DNA of 64,000 nt from an uncultured Bacteroidaceae bacterium (lineage in GTDB: Bacteria; Bacteroidota; Bacteroidia; Bacteroidales; Bacteroidaceae): contig CAKRYD010000008.1 of the NCBI GenBank assembly GCA_934426255.1, forward strand, positions 1 through 64,000, read 5' to 3'. Below are positions 1-7,863 of the stretch, piece after piece (positions within the stretch are counted from its first letter, which is position 1; each line of letters starts with the position of its first letter). Made by a program: the position numbers and the translations under genes. The notes beneath the pieces are model-generated. The model had not been told where the DNA came from, did no database searches, and saw nothing but the letters and a program-made list of their open reading frames with translations.

Positions 1-236
1 GGTAAGGATTTTATGGCATTGCCTGAATGCTTCATCTGCACTTTCATATGAATTGGCTTAACCCGAACTGGGGTAGCTGCTACCCAAAAGCATCTTTTTC
101 AAGAGCAAAAGCAGGCTGCTGCAGCGCATCGGTTATTTTGCCACACAACCCTTTTACAAATAGCAGCAAACGAACTGTTGTATATTTTTAACTATTTTAT
201 ATTGCGGGGGGGTAATCGGGAATACAAGATTAATCC
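1..236. other. Intergenic left edge, no supported gene
   Basis: No convincing coding sequence lies in the first stretch of the window. On the minus strand an ATG at 47..45 opens a reading frame that stays open to the window edge (about 15 codons); it could be the 5' end of a leftward gene, but this is too short to judge. The long open frame antisense to the first gene (about 309-1217) is a shadow frame. Confidence 0.4.
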
Positions 237-244
237 TAACTTTG
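237..244 (+). promoter_or_regulatory. Promoter -7 element TAACTTTG for the three-gene envelope cluster
   Basis: TAACTTTG matches the Bacteroidetes -7 consensus TAnnTTTG and is followed by a leader of about 150 bases before the ATG at 399. No good TTTG element is seen at the usual -33 distance, so the call rests on the -7 box alone. Confidence 0.45.
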
Positions 245-398
245 CAAACAGAAATATCTTTTGGATTTACCCTACTGAAATTGCATAGCTTAAAATGCTG
301 CACTGAAGCTAATTGGGAATTCGGCAGGGCAATATCCGGAGCAGCAATGCTGTTAGGTACTCGTAGATAATATTAAACCGAAGTGCAGCAAAAAAGAA

Positions 399-1055
399 AT
401 GAAAGGATTCAAAGTTCTCAGATTGCTCCTCGTAGCAATTCCACTGCTTAGCAGTTGCCAGATTTATAGCGTAATCAAAGATGCCACCGACCGTGAAGAA
501 GGACGCATCGTAATGACAGACGGAACCGAATATGTAGGACGTGTCAAGATGCCGAAATGCAACACAAAGAACATCCGCATCAAGACCGACAAAGGGGAAA
601 AGCTCAAATTCAAGAACACCGATATAGCCGTGCTCGGCGTATGGAAAAAGACACATCCTGATAAATGTCACTTCCTTGTCTGCCATCCATACACAACCAA
701 CAAACTGTTCTCTACAAAGAAGGAGAAGACCATAAAACCGCAGTGGATGGCAGTTGCAGCGCAAGGTGATCACGTAGAGTTCTACTGTTGCGGCTATAAA
801 TACAGCATTCCCAAAGACGGAACACTGACAATTACCAGCGTGCAAAACGGAAACATCGCCTATATTGCCCGTAAGGTCGGAGAGGAGAACGGATATATCA
901 TTGGCTACAAAGGAAGTGGTGCCAGGCATTGGCGCAACCTGCTCATAAAGTATCTTGAAGACGACCCCGACCTGTGCAAAAAGCTTGAAGACAAGGAAAT
1001 CGAATCGGGCGACTTGCAAGAGATTGCAGACACCTATAACCCCAAAAATAAATGA
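399..1055 (+). CDS. Putative lipoprotein of unknown function
   Basis: A 218-residue protein with a type II signal peptide: a short basic N-terminus (MKGFK), a hydrophobic stretch and the lipobox LSSC near residues 17-20, so it is probably a lipid-anchored envelope protein. The mature part starts with a small beta-rich segment (about residues 35-82, GRIVMTDGTEYVGRV onwards) that resembles the start of the protein at 1649, and both end in a charged helical tail. I do not recognise a named family. Its stop overlaps the next ATG by four bases (ATGA), so the two are very likely co-translated. A role with the beta-barrel partner encoded next is inferred from the gene order only. Confidence 0.7.
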   Translation: MKGFKVLRLLLVAIPLLSSCQIYSVIKDATDREEGRIVMTDGTEYVGRVKMPKCNTKNIRIKTDKGEKLKFKNTDIAVLGVWKKTHPDKCHFLVCHPYTTNKLFSTKKEKTIKPQWMAVAAQGDHVEFYCCGYKYSIPKDGTLTITSVQNGNIAYIARKVGEENGYIIGYKGSGARHWRNLLIKYLEDDPDLCKKLEDKEIESGDLQEIADTYNPKNK

Positions 1056-1609
1056 AGCTTCGGATTCTATTGCTTTTGCCACTGTTTCTCTGTACAGGCA
1101 TAGCCGGTCTTGCTCAGGCTGGCTATACACACATTGAGCTGCAAGGCGGATATGAATTTTTTCCGGACATGAGCAAAAAATCCGGCATAGGGCTGAATCT
1201 GGGTGCCCGCTACGCATTTGACGAAAAGTTTTTCATTGCCGCACTCATCCATAGCGGCATCAACAACGGCAAATACGAGGGACAATACGCCGGTGAAACC
1301 ACAAAACTGAAGCACACCATGCGCGAATACATGGTAGGAGCAGGACCGGGATTTTATTTATACAACGGCGGTGACAAATGGATTTATGCCGACCTGCTCA
1401 TCGGCTACGGTTTCGGTGAAGAGCTGAAGGCGTCAGAAAACAGCATCAGGAACTCTTTAAACGGCCTTGCATCGGCAATTCAAATTGGAGTCGAACGTCA
1501 AGCCGATAGTGGCTGGATCTACGGCATGAATCTGGGAGGATATTTCGTGGGTGGAAATGTCAGACCGGCTATCTGCGTAAAATGCGGCTTACTGCTCAAT
1601 CTCTTTTGA
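1052..1609 (+). CDS. Putative outer-membrane beta-barrel protein
   Basis: A 185-residue protein with a Sec signal peptide (MKLRILLLLPLFLCTGIAGLA, cleavage probably after LAQA). The mature part is made of alternating polar/aromatic segments rich in Gly and Tyr (for example GYTHIELQGGYEFF and GIGLNLGARYAF) and ends in a hydrophobic strand with terminal Phe (CGLLLNLF), as in small outer-membrane beta-barrels of the OmpA/OmpW type. Length would suit an eight-stranded barrel. It overlaps the upstream lipoprotein gene by four bases and is followed 39 bases later by another exported protein. Function unknown; barrel fold is inferred from sequence pattern, not from a recognised domain. Confidence 0.65.
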   Translation: MKLRILLLLPLFLCTGIAGLAQAGYTHIELQGGYEFFPDMSKKSGIGLNLGARYAFDEKFFIAALIHSGINNGKYEGQYAGETTKLKHTMREYMVGAGPGFYLYNGGDKWIYADLLIGYGFGEELKASENSIRNSLNGLASAIQIGVERQADSGWIYGMNLGGYFVGGNVRPAICVKCGLLLNLF

Positions 1610-1648
1610 AGCATCCTTTCAAATGTAATAACCATCAATACAAAAATC

Positions 1649-2344
1649 ATGAAGAAATCAATTCTACTTTTGCTTATCGCCATCACCTGCGCAACACTTG
1701 ATGCAACTGCGAAAGAAAAAGAAAACTCTCCGGCAGTTGTACTGACGCTTAACAATGGAACGGTCATCAACGGCTTCCTCAGGTGTAGCATTCACCAAAT
1801 GCAACAACGTATCATCGTTAGTGAAAGCCTCGACGGAAAGAAAACCAAATATAAAAACGAGGAGGTAAAATCACTCGTTGTCAAAGGGGCTTCCGATGTT
1901 GGTTCGGACGAAACCTATGTTCCGATATACACATGGAACAGCTATAAAAAGAAAGCAAATAAGGAACCTATACTTGCAACCGTTTTCTTCCAAGGCAAAC
2001 ATGTTACAGGCTACGAGTTCCCCACCCTGTTCGTGCGCTCGTCCGCACCGACGCCATCCAACCATTTTCAAGCAAACTCAACTGAATCGCCGGCATGGAA
2101 TTACTATTATGTAACCGATTCCGCAAAAGACAAGATTATATGTTTCTGGTTAAAGAACACCATCAAAAAGAACAAACTGACAAAGCTCATTGAGGGCAAG
2201 AAATCCTATATAAAGGAACTTCGAAAAGATTTCAAAGACTATCCCAACGTAGTCGAAACGGTTGAGAAAGAGAACATCAGCGAGCAGCAAATCAACGAAG
2301 ATCCGGAGCTGCTACTCGAAATACTTGACAAGAGCTTAAAATAA
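1649..2344 (+). CDS. Exported protein of unknown function, distant relative of the protein at 399
   Basis: A 231-residue protein with a cleavable Sec signal (MKKSILLLLIAITCATLDATA). Residues about 28-70 (VVLTLNNGTVINGFL..., then KTKYKNEEVKSLVVKG) follow the same pattern as residues 36-82 of the first protein of the cluster (VMTDGTEYVGRV..., then KLKFKNTDIAVLGVW), and both end in a Lys/Glu-rich helical tail carrying an EDPEL/DDPDL-like motif. This suggests an old duplication flanking the beta-barrel gene. No lipobox Cys is placed at the signal cleavage site, so unlike its relative it is probably soluble in the periplasm. A strong terminator follows. Confidence 0.65.
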   Translation: MKKSILLLLIAITCATLDATAKEKENSPAVVLTLNNGTVINGFLRCSIHQMQQRIIVSESLDGKKTKYKNEEVKSLVVKGASDVGSDETYVPIYTWNSYKKKANKEPILATVFFQGKHVTGYEFPTLFVRSSAPTPSNHFQANSTESPAWNYYYVTDSAKDKIICFWLKNTIKKNKLTKLIEGKKSYIKELRKDFKDYPNVVETVEKENISEQQINEDPELLLEILDKSLK

Positions 2345-2370
2345 GAGCACGCCTGCAACTTACAGCAATA

Positions 2371-2408
2371 AAAAGAGCTCCACCCACATTGGATGGAGCT
2401 CTTTTTTT
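2371..2408. terminator. Bidirectional rho-independent terminator
   Basis: AAAAGAGCTCCA pairs with TGGAGCTCTTTT around a short loop and is followed by a T run on the plus strand and, read on the other strand, by a T run as well. It lies between the convergent ends of the gene at 1649 and the HIT gene and can serve both. Confidence 0.85.
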
Positions 2409-2421
2409 ATAATGGACAAGC

Positions 2422-2823
2422 TTAGCCCTCCTCGAAACAGTGGCTAATCTTGGCTGCAATCTCGCGGAATTCTTCGTCAGAAAGCTTCAGCTTCGGATTG
2501 CTGAATATCATATCTTTTTCACTGTCTAAGGGAATAAGATGGATGTGGGCGTGATTTACCTCCAAGCCCAAGACCGCCTCACCCACCTTGCGGCAAGGAA
2601 AAGCCTTCTTAATGGCAATCGCCACCTTCTTGGCAAAAACCTGCATTTTACCGATTTCTTCGTCAGAAAGATCAAAGATATAGTCAACTTCATGCTTAGG
2701 GACAACAAGCGTATGCCCTTTTTTTAGCGGATTAATGTCAAGAAAAGCATAGAAGTCGCTATCCTCAGCACATTTGTAGCTGGGAATTTCGCCCTTTATA
2801 ATGCGTGTAAACAAAGTTGCCAT
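2422..2823 (-). CDS. HIT family (histidine triad) nucleotide-binding hydrolase
   Basis: A 133-residue cytoplasmic protein of the HIT superfamily, whose members hydrolyse nucleoside phosphoramidates or related nucleotide conjugates. The conserved start (FTRIIKGEIPSYK, then FLDINPLKKGHTLVVPK) and the triad NHAHIHLIPL with His91, His93 and His95 are present; the last His before the hydrophobic residues is the family nucleophile. Length is usual for Hint-type proteins. It starts 12 bases after the stop of greA on the same strand, so both are probably transcribed together from the promoter at about 3400. The natural substrate cannot be told from the sequence. Confidence 0.92.
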   Translation of the reverse strand: MATLFTRIIKGEIPSYKCAEDSDFYAFLDINPLKKGHTLVVPKHEVDYIFDLSDEEIGKMQVFAKKVAIAIKKAFPCRKVGEAVLGLEVNHAHIHLIPLDSEKDMIFSNPKLKLSDEEFREIAAKISHCFEEG

Positions 2824-2835
2824 GGCCTGATTGAT

Positions 2836-3303
2836 TCAATCGTAAGAAATATTGGTAATCTTCAGTTCCATTTCACCACGCGGAACGACTATTTTGGCCG
2901 TATCACCGACTTTCTTACCCAACAAGCCTTGAGCAATCGGTGTTGTACTGGATATTTTCCCTTCGCGCAAGTTGGCCTCGCTTTCGCTCACGATAGTGTA
3001 CTTCATCTTGAGCCCGGTCTTCACATTTTCCATCTCAACCGTTGAAAGAATCTGCACAGAGTCCTTGGAAAGCTTGCTGGTATCTATAATTTTTGCATTA
3101 GCCAAAGTCATCTTCAGCTTATTGATTTTAGACTCCAGCATTGCCTGCGCCTCCTTAGCCGCGTCATATTCACTGTTCTCAGACAAATCTCCTTTATCGC
3201 GTGCTTCCGCTATCGCAGCAGAGGCAGCAGGACGATCGATTAACTCCATTTTCCTTAATTGCGCTACCATTTGATCGTAGCCTTCCTGTGACATGTAAGC
3301 CAT
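2836..3303 (-). CDS. greA: Transcription elongation factor GreA
   Basis: A 155-residue Gre factor, which rescues backtracked RNA polymerase by stimulating cleavage of the transcript 3' end. The N-terminal half is the antiparallel coiled coil (MSQEGYDQMVAQLRKME, then ARDKGDLSENSEYDAAKEAQAMLESKI in pieces) with the acidic tip motif DLSENSEYDAAKE near residues 38-50 that carries the catalytic Asp and Glu. The C-terminal FKBP-like domain follows (about 80-155) with the usual SPIAQGLLG-type motif (here TTPIAQGLLGKKVGD). Length is typical. First gene of a two-gene unit with the HIT gene; a good promoter lies 95 bases upstream. Confidence 0.96.
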   Translation of the reverse strand: MAYMSQEGYDQMVAQLRKMELIDRPAASAAIAEARDKGDLSENSEYDAAKEAQAMLESKINKLKMTLANAKIIDTSKLSKDSVQILSTVEMENVKTGLKMKYTIVSESEANLREGKISSTTPIAQGLLGKKVGDTAKIVVPRGEMELKITNISYD

Positions 3304-3397
3304 AATTATTGTATTTATTGATTCTACTTGAAGCGTAAAAAATAAAAGAATCCCGATGTTTCCACATCGGAACCCTCACACTCCTTGATAATTGCTG

Positions 3398-3429
3398 CAA
3401 ATTTAGGCATTAAAAAGACGTTGCCAAAA
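3398..3429 (-). promoter_or_regulatory. Promoter of greA-HIT operon
   Basis: On the minus strand TTTTGG (3429..3424), an 18-base spacer and TAAATTTG (3405..3398) match the Bacteroidetes sigma-ABfr consensus TTTG-N19-TAnnTTTG closely. It leaves a leader of about 90 bases before the greA ATG. Confidence 0.75.
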
Positions 3430-3474
3430 TTTTTCGAGACTTTTTTCTCGGAATCAAGTAAAAACTTGGCACTC

Positions 3475-3509
3475 TTGGCATTTTAAACGCAAAAAAAGAT
3501 ATAACTTTG
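3475..3509 (+). promoter_or_regulatory. Promoter of pnp
   Basis: TTGG at 3475 and TAACTTTG at 3502-3509, with a 23-base spacer that is slightly long. The -7 box is a full match to TAnnTTTG; the leader to the pnp ATG is about 45 bases. Confidence 0.6.
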
Positions 3510-3560
3510 CGCGAATTATCAAGATGAATAGAAGAAAACAATAAAAAAAATCAGACTTAG

Positions 3561-5828
3561 ATGAACGTAATTACAAAAACTGTCCAACTTCCTGATGGAC
3601 GTACTATCAGCATTGAGACAGGAAAGGTGGCCAAACAGGCTGACGGCTCTGCCGTACTTCGTTTGGGCAACACCGTGTTGCTCGCAACAGTATGCGCAGC
3701 CAAGGATGCAGTACCAGGAACCGACTTCATGCCGCTACAATGCGACTATAAAGAACAATATGCGGCAGCAGGCCGCTTTCCGGGCGGATTTACAAAACGC
3801 GAAGGCCGGGCCTCAGATTATGAAATTCTGACCAGCCGTTTGGTAGACCGTGTATTACGTCCGCTGTTCCCCAGCAATTACCACGCTGAAGTATATGTCA
3901 GCATCATGCTACTCAGTGCCGACGGCGTAGATATTCCGGATGCCTTAGCCGGTTTTGCAGCCAGTGCAGCAATTGCATGTTCAGATATTCCCATTGAAGC
4001 ACCTATCGGAGAAGTGCGCGTAGCAAGAGTAAACGGAGAATACATCGTAGACCCGACTTTTGAACAGCTGGAAAAGGCCGATATGGACATCATGGTAGGC
4101 GCTACAGAAGAAAACATCATGATGGTAGAAGGTGAAATGGACGAAGTTTCCGAACAAGACCTTTTAGGTGCGCTCAAAGCCGCACACGAAGCCATTAAGC
4201 CCATGTGCCGCCTGCAAAAGGAGCTGTCCAAAGAGCTCGGAACGGATGTCAAGCGGGAATACTGCCATGAAATCAATGATGAAGACTTACGTGCAGAATG
4301 CCGCGAGGCCTGCTATGACAAGGCCTATGCCCTTTCAGCAAGCGGACTGGCAGACAAGCATGGACGTGAAGACGGATTCACACAAATCCGAGAAGATTTC
4401 AAGGAAGCCTATGCAGCAAAACACACAGAACTTACACCTGAAGAGCTGGAAGAAAAGAACGCTTTAATAGACCGTTACTATAATGATGTTGAACGCGATG
4501 CAATGCGCCGTTGCATCTTAGACGAAGGCAAACGTTTGGATGGAAGAAAAACAACGGAAATACGTCCTATCTGGTGCGAAGTAAGCCCTCTGCCAACGCC
4601 CCACGGCTCAGCCATCTTCACCCGTGGAGAGACACAATCATTGGCAACTTGTACTTTAGGCACGAAATTGGACGAAAAAATGGTTGATGACGTATTGAAT
4701 CAAAGCTACATGCGTTTCTTGCTTCATTACAACTTCCCTCCATTCTGCACAGGCGAAGCAAAAGCTCAACGTGGTGTTGGCCGACGTGAAATCGGGCACG
4801 GTCATTTGGCTTGGCGCGCTTTGAAAGGACAAATCCCCGAGGATTTCCCATACACCGTACGCGTTGTTTCACAAATCCTTGAATCGAATGGTTCATCCTC
4901 TATGGCAACAGTCTGCGCAGGAACCTTGTCGCTAATGGATGCTGGTGTACCAATTAAAAATCCGGTCTCGGGTATTGCCATGGGACTTATCAAAAATCCG
5001 GGAGAAGACAAATATGCCGTATTGAGTGACATCTTAGGAGACGAAGATCACTTGGGTGACATGGACTTCAAGACAACCGGAACAAAAAATGGCTTGACAG
5101 CAACTCAGATGGACATCAAATGTGACGGCCTGTCATACGAAATACTTGAAAAAGCCCTGATGCAAGCCAAAGAAGGACGTGAGCATATCCTTTCCAAACT
5201 GACAGAAACCATCGCTGAGCCACGCGCTGACTTCAAACCCAATGTTCCGCGAATTGAACAAATCACCATTCCTAAAGAATTTATTGGTGCCGTAATAGGT
5301 CCGGGTGGAAAGATTATACAAGGAATGCAGGAAGAAACCGGTGCTACCATTACAATTGAAGAAGTTGACGGCGTAGGCAAAGTACAAGTAAGCGCTCCCA
5401 ACAAGGAAAGCATTGATGCTGCACTTGGAAAGATTCGTGCCATCGTGGCTATCCCTGAAGTTGGCGAGACTTACGACGCCAAGGTTGTAAGCATCATGCC
5501 TTATGGATGCTTCGTTGAGTTCATGCCTGGACGCGAAGGCCTGCTTCACATCAGCGAAATGGATTGGAAACGTCTCGAAAGCGTTGAAGAAACTGGCATA
5601 AAAGAAGGCGACCACATTCAAGTGAAGCTATTGGAAATAAACGAAAAGACTGGAAAATTCCGTCTGAGTCACCGAGTTCTGATGGAAAAGCCGGAAGGAT
5701 ATGAAGAACGCCCACAGCGCCAACGTGGCGAGCGTCCGCAACGTCAACGCGGTGATCGCTCACAACGCCAACACGGACGCAATGGTGAACAACACCAAGA
5801 AACTTCCGATAATACCGAGAAAGAATAA
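3561..5828 (+). CDS. pnp: Polyribonucleotide nucleotidyltransferase (PNPase)
   Basis: A 755-residue 3'-5' phosphorolytic exoribonuclease that acts in RNA turnover as a trimer. Domains in order: first RNase PH core (about 1-230), all-helical linker (about 240-320), second RNase PH core (about 325-555) with the phosphate- and active-site motifs FTRGETQ (353-359), SNGSSSMAT (442-450) and GDMDFK (499-504), KH domain (about 565-625, GPGG at 580-583) and S1 domain (about 635-705). After S1 there is a basic low-complexity tail (about 715-745) with repeated RPQRQRG units and then acidic residues. Single gene with its own promoter and a strong terminator directly downstream. Confidence 0.97.
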   Translation: MNVITKTVQLPDGRTISIETGKVAKQADGSAVLRLGNTVLLATVCAAKDAVPGTDFMPLQCDYKEQYAAAGRFPGGFTKREGRASDYEILTSRLVDRVLRPLFPSNYHAEVYVSIMLLSADGVDIPDALAGFAASAAIACSDIPIEAPIGEVRVARVNGEYIVDPTFEQLEKADMDIMVGATEENIMMVEGEMDEVSEQDLLGALKAAHEAIKPMCRLQKELSKELGTDVKREYCHEINDEDLRAECREACYDKAYALSASGLADKHGREDGFTQIREDFKEAYAAKHTELTPEELEEKNALIDRYYNDVERDAMRRCILDEGKRLDGRKTTEIRPIWCEVSPLPTPHGSAIFTRGETQSLATCTLGTKLDEKMVDDVLNQSYMRFLLHYNFPPFCTGEAKAQRGVGRREIGHGHLAWRALKGQIPEDFPYTVRVVSQILESNGSSSMATVCAGTLSLMDAGVPIKNPVSGIAMGLIKNPGEDKYAVLSDILGDEDHLGDMDFKTTGTKNGLTATQMDIKCDGLSYEILEKALMQAKEGREHILSKLTETIAEPRADFKPNVPRIEQITIPKEFIGAVIGPGGKIIQGMQEETGATITIEEVDGVGKVQVSAPNKESIDAALGKIRAIVAIPEVGETYDAKVVSIMPYGCFVEFMPGREGLLHISEMDWKRLESVEETGIKEGDHIQVKLLEINEKTGKFRLSHRVLMEKPEGYEERPQRQRGERPQRQRGDRSQRQHGRNGEQHQETSDNTEKE

Positions 5829-5854
5829 TATATCATTTCATAATTCTATATTCA

Positions 5855-5888
5855 AAAAGCGGGGCATGAAATCATGCCCCGCTTTTTA
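5855..5888. terminator. Rho-independent terminator after pnp
   Basis: AAAAAGCGGGGCATGA pairs with TCATGCCCCGCTTTTT around a two-base loop. It sits between the convergent ends of pnp and the marC-type gene and can act in both directions. Confidence 0.9.
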
Positions 5889-5902
5889 TTGTCATATAAC
5901 CG

Positions 5903-6517
5903 CTATTGCGCAGGCTGGAACGTATGCAACAGAGGAATAAAATTGCTTGCAAACAACCGAATGGAAATGGCCAAAAGTATAATGCCGAAGAATTTACGTA
6001 TAATGTATATGAATGCGTCCGAAAAAAGCTGCTGCGCCTTTTCGGTTGCTTTTAGCACCACATAGACCCACACCATATTAAGGAACAATCCTATCAGGAT
6101 ATTTATCATAGCATATTCGGCACGCAAGGAAAGTAGCGTCGTAAACGAAGCAGCACCTGCCAATAAAGGGAATACCAACGGCACCAAAGTTGCAGACTTG
6201 ATAGGACCATTGTTACGGAATATCACCACATCCAAAATCATTTCCAACGATACGAGGAAAAGTATAAATGCGCCTCCCACGGCAAAAGACTTCACATCAA
6301 CTTGAAACAAACGAAGTATCCACTCACCGCAAATAAGGAACAGCAGCATGATTGCGCCACTGATAAACACCGCTTTTCCTGATTCAACCTTGCGCCCTTC
6401 TTTACGCAAGGCAATGATGATGGGTGTAGCCCCAATAGCATCAATAACAGCAAAGAGCACGATAAATGAGCTCAATGCTCCTTGAAAATCAAATGAACCT
6501 AATACTGTCCAGCTCAT
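5903..6517 (-). CDS. MarC family integral membrane protein
   Basis: A 204-residue inner-membrane protein with six predicted hydrophobic segments. It matches the MarC/UPF0056 family: an N-terminal segment LSSFIVLFAVIDAIGATPIIIAL (read in two pieces), the basic loop REGRKVESGKAVFISG, and the later segment VPLVFPLLAGAASFTTLLSL. The frame can be extended to a TTG at 6523, but the ATG at 6517 (MSWTVLG) is the more likely start. The biochemical role of the family is not established; it was once linked to multiple antibiotic resistance but that link has not held. It stands alone, 55 bases downstream of waaA on the same strand. Confidence 0.9.
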   Translation of the reverse strand: MSWTVLGSFDFQGALSSFIVLFAVIDAIGATPIIIALRKEGRKVESGKAVFISGAIMLLFLICGEWILRLFQVDVKSFAVGGAFILFLVSLEMILDVVIFRNNGPIKSATLVPLVFPLLAGAASFTTLLSLRAEYAMINILIGLFLNMVWVYVVLKATEKAQQLFSDAFIYIIRKFFGIILLAISIRLFASNFIPLLHTFQPAQ

Positions 6518-6572
6518 AATCAAACATATTAAAAGTTATTGCTAATCTTGTTCCACCTACAGATTACAGCCT

Positions 6573-7859
6573 CTATCGTAAGCCTGTAAAAGATGATGCG
6601 TCAAGTAGCTCTTCGTATGTTGGAAGGTTATCAAAATCTATCATACGAAAAACCTTTTCTGTAGCTCCTGCATTACCGACTATGTAGTTCCTTGCACGCT
6701 TCCCAGCTTCTTGCAAGAAGTCAATGTCTGTTGTAAGGCGTTGCATCAGCTTCCCATAGGTTTCTTTATCCTTAATTTCAAAACATCCGCCCAATTGCAA
6801 TAAGCTACGAGCTTCGCGGAAATTCGCATTATTCGGCCCGATAATAACTGGGACACCATACACTGCTGCTTCAGGAACATTATGTATGCCAGCTCCGAAG
6901 CCACCACCGACATATGCGATATGACCATACCTATAAATGGAAGAAAGCAGTCCATAACAATCTATAATCAAGCAATCTGCTTCGGCTGCATTGTCGGTCG
7001 TTGCTCGGGTATAACGCAAAGACGGACGCTGCAACTTCGACTCTATCTCAAGAAGATGTGCTTCACTGACCACATGAGGTGCCAATATAAGCTTTTGTTC
7101 AGGATGCCGATTGAAAAGGTCTATAATAATATCCTCATCGGGTTGCCAAGAACTTCCCGCCACTAATATTCGCTCAGTTGGAGAAGCAGCCCTAACAAAT
7201 GATTCAACAACTGGTAAAGGCCTGGATTCATCACGTATCTGAATTACCCTATCAAAACGTGTGTCGCCGGTAACTGTTACATTGGATATTCCATGTTGCA
7301 AAAGCAAATTGCGGGAATTCTCGTTTTGTACAAAAAAGTGGGTAAAGCATCTCAGCACTCTTGAGTAGGGCTTTGCGTATTTTCTAAAGAATATCTGATT
7401 GGGACGAAATATGCTTGACACACTGAACACCGGTACATGCCTACGGTGAAGTGCCGCCAAATAGTTCTGCCAAAACTCATATTTAATAAAGAACGCCATG
7501 CTTGGCCGTGCCAAGCGCAGGAATTTACGTGCATTAAGTGCCGTATCAAAAGGCAGATAGCAAACTACATCCGCACCTTTGTAATCCTTACGTACTTCAT
7601 AGCCCGATGGTGAAAAGAATGTCAGCAGCAACTTGTACTGCGGATATTTCCTACGAATCTGCTCCATTAAGGGCCGTCCTTGTTCAAACTCTCCCAACGA
7701 CGCTGCGTGGAACCATATATACTTGGCTCCGGGGTCTATCTGTTCTCTTAGTATACGATAGGTTTGGCGGTGTCCTTGCATCATGAGGCGCGCTTTACGC
7801 TTGAAGAGCGAAGCCACGTTGACACAGAACATATACAGATATATCGCGAGCGAATACAT
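6573..7859 (-). CDS. waaA: 3-deoxy-D-manno-octulosonic acid (Kdo) transferase
   Basis: A 428-residue GT30 enzyme that transfers Kdo from CMP-Kdo to lipid A precursor at the inner face of the cytoplasmic membrane, the first step of LPS core assembly. Seen: an N-terminal membrane anchor (about 1-20), the motif IWFHAASLGEFEQGRPL (about 48-64) with the conserved catalytic Glu in LGEFEQ, SPSGYEVRKDY (about 83-93), and the C-terminal domain with YVGGGFGAGIHNVPEAA and VIIGPNNANFREA that binds the CMP sugar. Usual length. It follows gltX after four bases on the same strand, so the two are almost certainly one transcript. Confidence 0.96.
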   Translation of the reverse strand: MYSLAIYLYMFCVNVASLFKRKARLMMQGHRQTYRILREQIDPGAKYIWFHAASLGEFEQGRPLMEQIRRKYPQYKLLLTFFSPSGYEVRKDYKGADVVCYLPFDTALNARKFLRLARPSMAFFIKYEFWQNYLAALHRRHVPVFSVSSIFRPNQIFFRKYAKPYSRVLRCFTHFFVQNENSRNLLLQHGISNVTVTGDTRFDRVIQIRDESRPLPVVESFVRAASPTERILVAGSSWQPDEDIIIDLFNRHPEQKLILAPHVVSEAHLLEIESKLQRPSLRYTRATTDNAAEADCLIIDCYGLLSSIYRYGHIAYVGGGFGAGIHNVPEAAVYGVPVIIGPNNANFREARSLLQLGGCFEIKDKETYGKLMQRLTTDIDFLQEAGKRARNYIVGNAGATEKVFRMIDFDNLPTYEELLDASSFTGLR

Positions 7860-7863
7860 GCGC

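Noticed and set aside
309..1217. 302-codon leftward open frame antisense to the first two genes
   Set aside because: Overlaps a lipoprotein and a signal-peptide protein that have clear features; the antisense product is Phe/Cys-rich and matches no family.
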